Part shown: positions 57,701 through 64,000 of the stretch, piece after piece
Position numbering within the stretch: the stretch's first letter is position 1
How the letters are laid out: the number at the start of each line of letters is the position of its first letter
NCBI GenBank assembly: GCA_010405405.1
Contig: MU004234.1
Location: 2,709,988-2,773,987 of the forward strand
Length of the DNA stretch: 64,000 nt
Reading direction: 5' to 3'
Source: Microthyrium microscopicum
Lineage: Eukaryota; Ascomycota; Dothideomycetes; Microthyriales; Microthyriaceae
Program-made: the position numbers and the translations under genes
The notes under the pieces: generated by a model
Databases searched by the model: none
The model's input: only the letters and a program-made list of their open reading frames with translations
What the model was told of the DNA's origin: nothing

Positions 57701-60700
57701 TATAATCTAGCGTACTTATTAAACTAAAAAAGTAACTTTAAAATTATTTATATATTTATTCTTAGAGATTAGTACTTCTAGATTTTAAAATCTATACTTA
57801 AGAAATAGCTTATATACGTTCTTACTTATAGACTTCTTAATATAGTTAGGTAGTATATTTTTACTACTTTCTAAAATACTAATTAATTATTTTTAATAAA
57901 GTATTTAATATAAATACTTAAATTTTATAGTAGTCTAAGCTCTTAGAACTTCTCTATTTAGCTATATAGAACCTTTACTTTTCTGCCTTTTTCTATACTA
58001 CTAACTTATATTCTAATTACCTTTAATTTATTAATCTATTTATCCTTAGTAATTAAGAAATTATTTAATTATTATTACTTATTATTACTTCTATATAACT
58101 ACTTATTAATAAAACTATAAATCCTCTTAAAGAGTTTCCTCTCTTAGCGTCTTTAAGCCTTAATATAACTACTTATTCTTAATTATAGTCTATATTTCCT
58201 TAATACTAAGACGAAATAGTTCTAAGCTTTTCTTAAAGCTACTATATATTGGTTATTAACTACTATTAAAATTAAGATCCTAAAGGCTTATTTATAAAAA
58301 AAGTAGTAGTAAATACGTAGAACTTTATATAAGCTACTATTTAAATCTTTTAATAAGAAAAGAATAAGCGCTAGCTATTATATATTAATTCTAATAAAGA
58401 TAATAATCTCTTACTTTTTAATCTATTTACTTATAGCTAAGTAAACTAAAAGTTAATCTTATTACCTATTTAGTATATACCTAGTAGTAAATTCTTATAA
58501 CTAATTAAAACTATAGTATTTACTACGCTCTTAATAGAATTAGTTATTTTAGTAATACTTTTAGCTTTCTATAAGAATATATAAGAAGTAAAAGAAGAAA
58601 AAGTATTTAAAGGAATCTATCTTATTATATTAGTCTAGTTATAAGAAATATAGCTCTAAAATAATAGTTATAAAAAGATCTCTCTAGCTTTCTAAAATAA
58701 CTACTTAGTAGTTAATAATATAGTACGTATTATATTCTTTTAAGTCTTCTAAAGCCTTCTCTAAATATAAGCCTATAAAGATTTAAAAGTAGCTATACTA
58801 AAAAGTCCTTTAAACTTATTACTATTATTTCGTTATTAAGAACTTAATTCTACTACTAGAGTATTTAAAGATTACTATCTAATTTATAATACTTAAAAGC
58901 TAAAGTAAGAAGTTATATAGAAAGATTCTTAACTTCTATTTAATTAGATTTATACTACTTTAGCTATAAACTAAGCTATAGTAATATACTATTAATTTTA
59001 CTATAATAAATTATAAAAGAGTAATATCTAAAATACTAAGTTTTTAAAAAAGATTTAAGATTTTATAAATAAAGTAAATAACTTAAAAGGCTCTATAATT
59101 AACTATAAAGTAGAAGTAGATAAGTTTTTCTTAGAAGTTAAAGAACTTTAAATTAGTATAATTAATTACTATAAACTTACTTTTAATTATTATTAACTAT
59201 AGTATAATATCTAGATAGTAGAAAATTATACTACTTCTATAGAAGTAAAGTTAGTATATTATATAAAATAATTCTAAGAATATTATAAGTAAATATAACT
59301 TTAAAATACTATTATTATAAATCTTAATATTAAGAATAAATCTTTTACTTAATGTTTTTATACTATAAAGTAGTAAATATAAGATCTTCTAATTTTTATA
59401 AAATCTTATAATATACTAGCTTTTATATATTTAAAAGATAAAGAAGATACTAAATTACTTAATAATATATTATATTAACTTATAGCTACTTAATCTAACC
59501 TAGTATAAATATATTTTATATTATTTTTCTTAGAAGTAAGGTCTAACTCTTTAAATAATACTATTCTATATATTAGTTAACTTTATTATATAGTTAAATA
59601 GTATAATAATAAAAATAAAAGTAAATATTATTAATAAAAGAATTAGGTATTAAACGTTCTAGAAGAAAATACTTAGTTTTACCTAACTAATAAAAAAAAG
59701 ATTTAGTTTATTTATAATAACTTAGATAATTTAGTATAGTCTTTAATATTATATTACTTAGACTATAACTCTATAAGTCTTTATCTTACTATTAATAATA
59801 TATAGAAGAACCTAAATGCTTATAATAAAGTAATAAATAAATATAATATTATAAAGTAATAGCTCTATTTAGTAGACGCTAAGATAAAAACTATAGAAGA
59901 CCTAATAGAATTCTTAGGCTACTTTTTAGAAAAGACTAAAGACGTAAACTTAAAGAATTATAATAAAGTGACTAAACTATATTTACTTTTTTTAGAATAA
60001 TTTATTTACTTTCTAATAAGACGTAATATTAAAACCTATTTAGAATTCTATATATATCTATATAATATAGAGTAAAACCTAAACTTCCTAAAGTAAAATA
60101 ATAATAATAATTCTAATATTAATAACTCTAATAGTAGTAGCATTAATAATAATAACTTAACTAATAATTTAAGGAATTAGAATAGAGACGTCTATAATAA
60201 TAATAGTTAAAATAGTAATAAATATTTATACTATTCTAATAATTTTTTCTAGCCTTATAAGTATAAAATAAATATTCTAAGTATAGTAAAAAAGGCTATA
60301 TCTTAGAATAAAAGGATACTCTTTATAAATAAAAGACTTACTTAATAGATAATAAAATTTAACTAAAAGTTTTAGTAATACTTACTATTATTATAAACGT
60401 TTTATAGATAAAAATACTTAATATATACTTATATAAGTATTTAAACTAAATACTCTACTTTACTAATATAAGGAAAAACTAAACTTATAAAAAGTATATA
60501 ATTAGTAAAAGAAATATAAATTAGGCTAAATTTAAAATAGGATTTAAGAACTAGAAGCTTAGTAAGCTAACTTAAATCTACTACTAGAAGTATATTATAT
60601 TATTTAACTATTTATAGTAGTAATTAATTTAGAATAACTACTACTAAATAATATTAACTATATATCTTTTATAGAGCTATAATAGATAATAGTTAAAGGT

Positions 60701-62059
60701 ATATTAATTCTAAAGGCTAACGTTTTTAAGAAATATAATATACTAATTAATACTAGTAGTAGTATACTTAAAATTATTTATACTTGCTTTATTAAATAGT
60801 ATAATATACTAAAAATATAGTTTAATTAACTATATTTAATAAAGCTTATAAATAAGAAGACTATTATTAAAATTAATAAAGCTATACTAGTTACTATATA
60901 TATTAAGAGTTATATTAAATAAATATATTATTTTATTATAGAAATAGCTACTTATAATCTTATTCTTAGTAATTCTTAGATCTAACTTTATAAAGTATAC
61001 CTAAAAGAAGATAAGAAAACTATTATATTTAACTCTTATTATTATCTTTATAACTATATTTTAATATAGTACTTTATTAAAGTTAATACTTATAGTTAAT
61101 ATAATTTTATTATAAAACTTTTTAAAATAAAGAAGTAATAGTTATATCTATATATATTATAGTAATATTAGTAAAGTAAAAAGAATAGAAAGTAGAAGTT
61201 CTTTATTTTAAGGACTTTACTAAGCCTAAAGAAAAGAAACTACTAGATAGCTCTTTACTAAAGAGCTTTTTAATAAAAGAACTAGAACTATTTAATTTCT
61301 TAGAAATATTAGACCTAATCTTCTTTATAAATAACGTAGTAATTAATCTATTTACTATTTTAAAGTACGACTTTAAAAAGTAGTAAAAGAAATATAAATA
61401 ACTTTATCTTACTTATAAAGAACTTTGTAAAATAATTCTAGAAGAGTTTTATTACTATTTTAAAGTCTTTAATTTATAGAAAGTAGATAAATTACTACTC
61501 TACTACCTAGGTTTTAATTATTTTATTAATCTTATACTAAATACTACTATACTTAAATAATATAGTACTAGTATAAATCTAAAATAAAATTTTGTTATTA
61601 AATAGTATTTAGAAAGTCTATTAAGAAAAAGCTTTATATATTCTTCTAAATTATACTTTATAGTATTAATATTATACGTATATAAATCTAGAAAAAGTAT
61701 TTAAGTCTATATTAATTATTAAGGTTTTAATAAAATCTCTTATAAAAATAAGAATATACTATTACTACTTTTTAATACTTTAGTAAAGCTATATTAAGTA
61801 TAGTACTATAATAAATTTAATATTATTATAGCTTATAAGTAAATATAAATTAAACTTAGAAATAAGTATAAAATAGTATTTTCTATATAATATAGTCTTT
61901 ATAAGTTTATTATTATATCTTTTAAATTAATAAGTACTCCTAGTACCTTTTAAGTATATATTAACTATATCTTAATAAAGTATCTTAATAACTTTACTAT
62001 AGTTTATATAAATAATATTCTTATTTTTAGTAAAATATATAAAGAATATATAATTTATA

Positions 62060-62860
62060 TTAGTAAAAGTTAAGCTCTACTAGTAGTTCTAGTAGGTATC
62101 TACTAAGACGTTAGTCTGTTAGTCTATATCTAATATATTAGGTTAACTTATTATCTAAGGACTACTAGGACTACTAGGATGGGAGCTAGATTTTAGTAGG
62201 AGTTAATAGGGATCTTTAGCTTAGTAAGGAATATTAAAACTAATAATAAAATTCTCTAAGTCTAATCTTTCCTTCCTTATAGATTACTAGCTATCTAGCT
62301 AAATGTAGCTATTATTTTATTGCCTATACGTATAAATTATAGGTTTTATAAGTATTTTAAAAGAACTAGCTAAATCCGTTAAGGTTCTATAGAGTTAGTA
62401 AGAATAGAAGATATAAAACACTACTTAAACTTTAGATTATTAAGCTATACTTTTTATATTTAGGCTACACTTAGTAATAATGCTTTAATAATCTATAACC
62501 TATATATAATAATACTTGTCTTAACGAGCTCTATCTAATAGTGTTACTTATATTATTATAGATAGCCTAATTAGGATATTATTATAAAAGTTATTTTTAG
62601 TAAAATGATAATTACTACATCTTGACGGCTATTAGGGCTAGGGTAATATAAATTACATAATAACATAGCCCTAATCTAGGGCTATAAAACAGTATTTAAA
62701 TTATACGCTAGGCCTTACTAGGAAATAAAATAATAATAGAAACGTTTTTAATCTAATAATAGTAGACTTATAGAACCTACTAGGACCTACTAGGACTTAT
62801 AGAATTTCTTAGAACTACTAGGATATCTCCTCTTTCTAAGCTAAGCTTAACTTTTACTAA
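62060..62860. mobile_element. 801-bp non-autonomous DNA element, TA-flanked
   Basis: Splits the reverse transcriptase region of the gypsy fossil. Ends are inverted repeats of about 17 bases (TTAGTAAAAGTTAAGCT and its complement), with TA on both sides (62058-62059, 62861-62862), as for Tc1/mariner-class insertion. The interior carries several CTACTAGGAC-type subrepeats near both ends. It has no long frame. CpA and TpG are clearly commoner than in the flanks, so it arrived after most of the RIP there. Confidence 0.75.
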
Positions 62861-63591
62861 TATATATATACTTAGTACTTAATAAACTAGAGAAAGCTAG
62901 TCTATATCTTAATATCTATAAATTAGAGTTTATTACTATAGAAGTAAAATATCTAGAACTAATTATTACTATAGAGAGTATTAAGATAAACCTAATAAAA
63001 ATAAAATTAGTATTAGAATAAAAATAACTATTATATATAAAAGACGTTTAAGCTTTTCTTAGTTTTACTAACTTCTATTATTATTTTATATAAAGATACT
63101 TAGAAATTACTATACTTCTTATAGCTTTAATAAAAAAGGATATTATAACTATCTTTTTATAAAATATTAGAAGTCCTAAGGACTAGGCGTTTAATAAACT
63201 AAAAAAGGTATTTATAATAGTACTTATTTTAAAATACTTTAACTATACTAAGAAAACTTAGCTTAAAACTAATATATTAAACTAAATATATATAAAAGTA
63301 TTATTTTAAAAAGATAATAATAAAGATCTATATCTTATAGTATTTCTATTAAAGAAGATATCTCTAGCTAAGTATAACTATAATATTTATAACTATAATA
63401 TTTATAATAAAGAGCTTCTTATAATTATATATACTTTTAAGAAATAGGAACTAGAGCTATTTTCTACTAATAATCTTATTAAAGTATTCTTTAACTATTA
63501 AAATCTATAAATATTTATAACTATTAAGAAGCTTTTATACTATTAAGTATACTAAATAGAATTCTTATTATAGTTCTACTTTATATAAGGA

Positions 63592-63810
63592 TTCCTTACT
63601 AAAGTATAATAGCTTTAGTATTAAGCTAGATCTTAAACAAAGATCTAGCGGCGCTAGTCCTAATTGAGACTAGCGTCCCTAAGGATCTTCTAAGTATTAC
63701 CTTTTTCTTTCCTTAGTATAAATTTTACTCTACCTCTCTCTCTTCCTTTATATACTAGATTATTAAATATTATTTATTCTTTATTTAATTACGTATCTAT
63801 TAGATCCTTA
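63592..63810 (+). repeat. LTR-like repeat, right copy
   Basis: Matches 57473-57700. It begins directly within RNase H-like sequence on its left. Confidence 0.75.
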
Positions 63811-64000
63811 ATATATGCTTAATATAATCGCTTACCTATTAAATAAACTTAAGGTATATTATATATAGATATTAAGATTTATATTTACTAATTAAATTAA
63901 ATATTCTTATTAAATTTAGTATGTCTTCTAATTCCCTAGAAAAAAATAATAAGTATATTTTTTTATATAAAAATACTTACTATTTTACGCTATATCTAGC
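63811..64000 (+). other. sequence after the last LTR, possible start of another gypsy copy
   Basis: AT-rich. A short frame from ATG 63921 is open to the window edge and could be a gag start, which would make the LTR at 63592 a 5' LTR. Too short to decide. Confidence 0.3.

Larger units (their letters stand above)
57473..63810 (+). mobile_element. LTR-flanked Ty3/gypsy fossil without visible integrase
   Basis: Flanked by direct repeats of about 220-230 bp (57473-57700 and 63592-63810). Inside on the plus strand: a gag-like region about 58.8-60.3 kb, protease-like about 60.7 kb, reverse transcriptase about 61.6-62.06 and 62.86-63.1 kb (split by a DNA element), and RNase H up to about 63.58 kb, where the right LTR begins. 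No integrase is seen before it. Either this is a deletion derivative, or the right LTR opens another copy that runs out of the window. Very many lesions. Confidence 0.65.

Noticed and set aside
38390-64000. Centromere or satellite array
   Set aside because: The AT-rich block resolves into Ty3/gypsy parts with LTRs and readable order; there is no short tandem satellite.
1-64000. tRNA, rRNA or CRISPR features
   Set aside because: I looked for tRNA-like cloverleaf boxes, rRNA blocks and regular spacer arrays and found none I could support by eye.

Overview
The window looks like nuclear DNA of a filamentous ascomycete (Pezizomycotina; Leotiomycetes is my best guess, from gene content only). Introns are short (46 to 134 bases) with GTRNGT donors, GCTAAC-like branch sites and YAG acceptors. 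Gene families are typical of these fungi: CFEM, Zn2Cys6, GH27 with a ricin-type lectin domain, NRPS-like reductases. From about 38.4 kb the DNA becomes AT-rich and almost free of CpA and TpG, the mark of repeat-induced point mutation (RIP).

Layout. 0-10 kb: the 3' end of one gene, a secreted cytochrome like that of cellobiose dehydrogenase, a HET-like scrap, and two tandem paralogues joining CCCH zinc fingers to an RBR-type E3 ubiquitin ligase module (the first broken, the second whole). 10.8-15.1 kb: a tandem array, all on the minus strand, of eight small Cys/His proteins of one family that I cannot name. They share a strikingly fixed residue spacing; five are open and three are broken. 15.7-22 kb: a three-exon secreted CFEM protein, an alpha-galactosidase, a decayed gene and a TA-flanked MITE. 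22.2-38.3 kb: a four-domain A-T-R-SDR reductase (ATRR/NPS10 type), a secreted Cys/Met-rich protein with a GPI-like tail, a DUF1349 protein, a thioredoxin with a long acidic repeat tail, a GH35 pseudogene, a secreted FAD oxidoreductase, a SURNod19-family protein with a Met/His-rich N-terminus, and a Zn2Cys6 regulator.

38.4-64 kb is a nested graveyard of Ty3/gypsy fossils. A chromovirus-like element with matching LTRs and an AAAAT target duplication (43395-52163, minus strand) sits inside an older, heavily mutated plus-strand gypsy element. It carries an unusual 2.2-kb antisense coding-like block with intron-like segments. Further right are a minus-strand gypsy fragment, another LTR-flanked element, and an 801-bp TA-flanked DNA element inserted in that element's reverse transcriptase region. 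A 440-base N gap lies at 53727-54166.

The gene-rich part is not an obvious single pathway. It mixes secreted or wall-associated proteins (cytochrome, CFEM, GH27, GH35 remnant, FAD oxidase, SURNod19) with local duplication and decay, as expected of accessory DNA next to a repeat block. All intron coordinates are my own reading of splice signals and frame, without transcript support.
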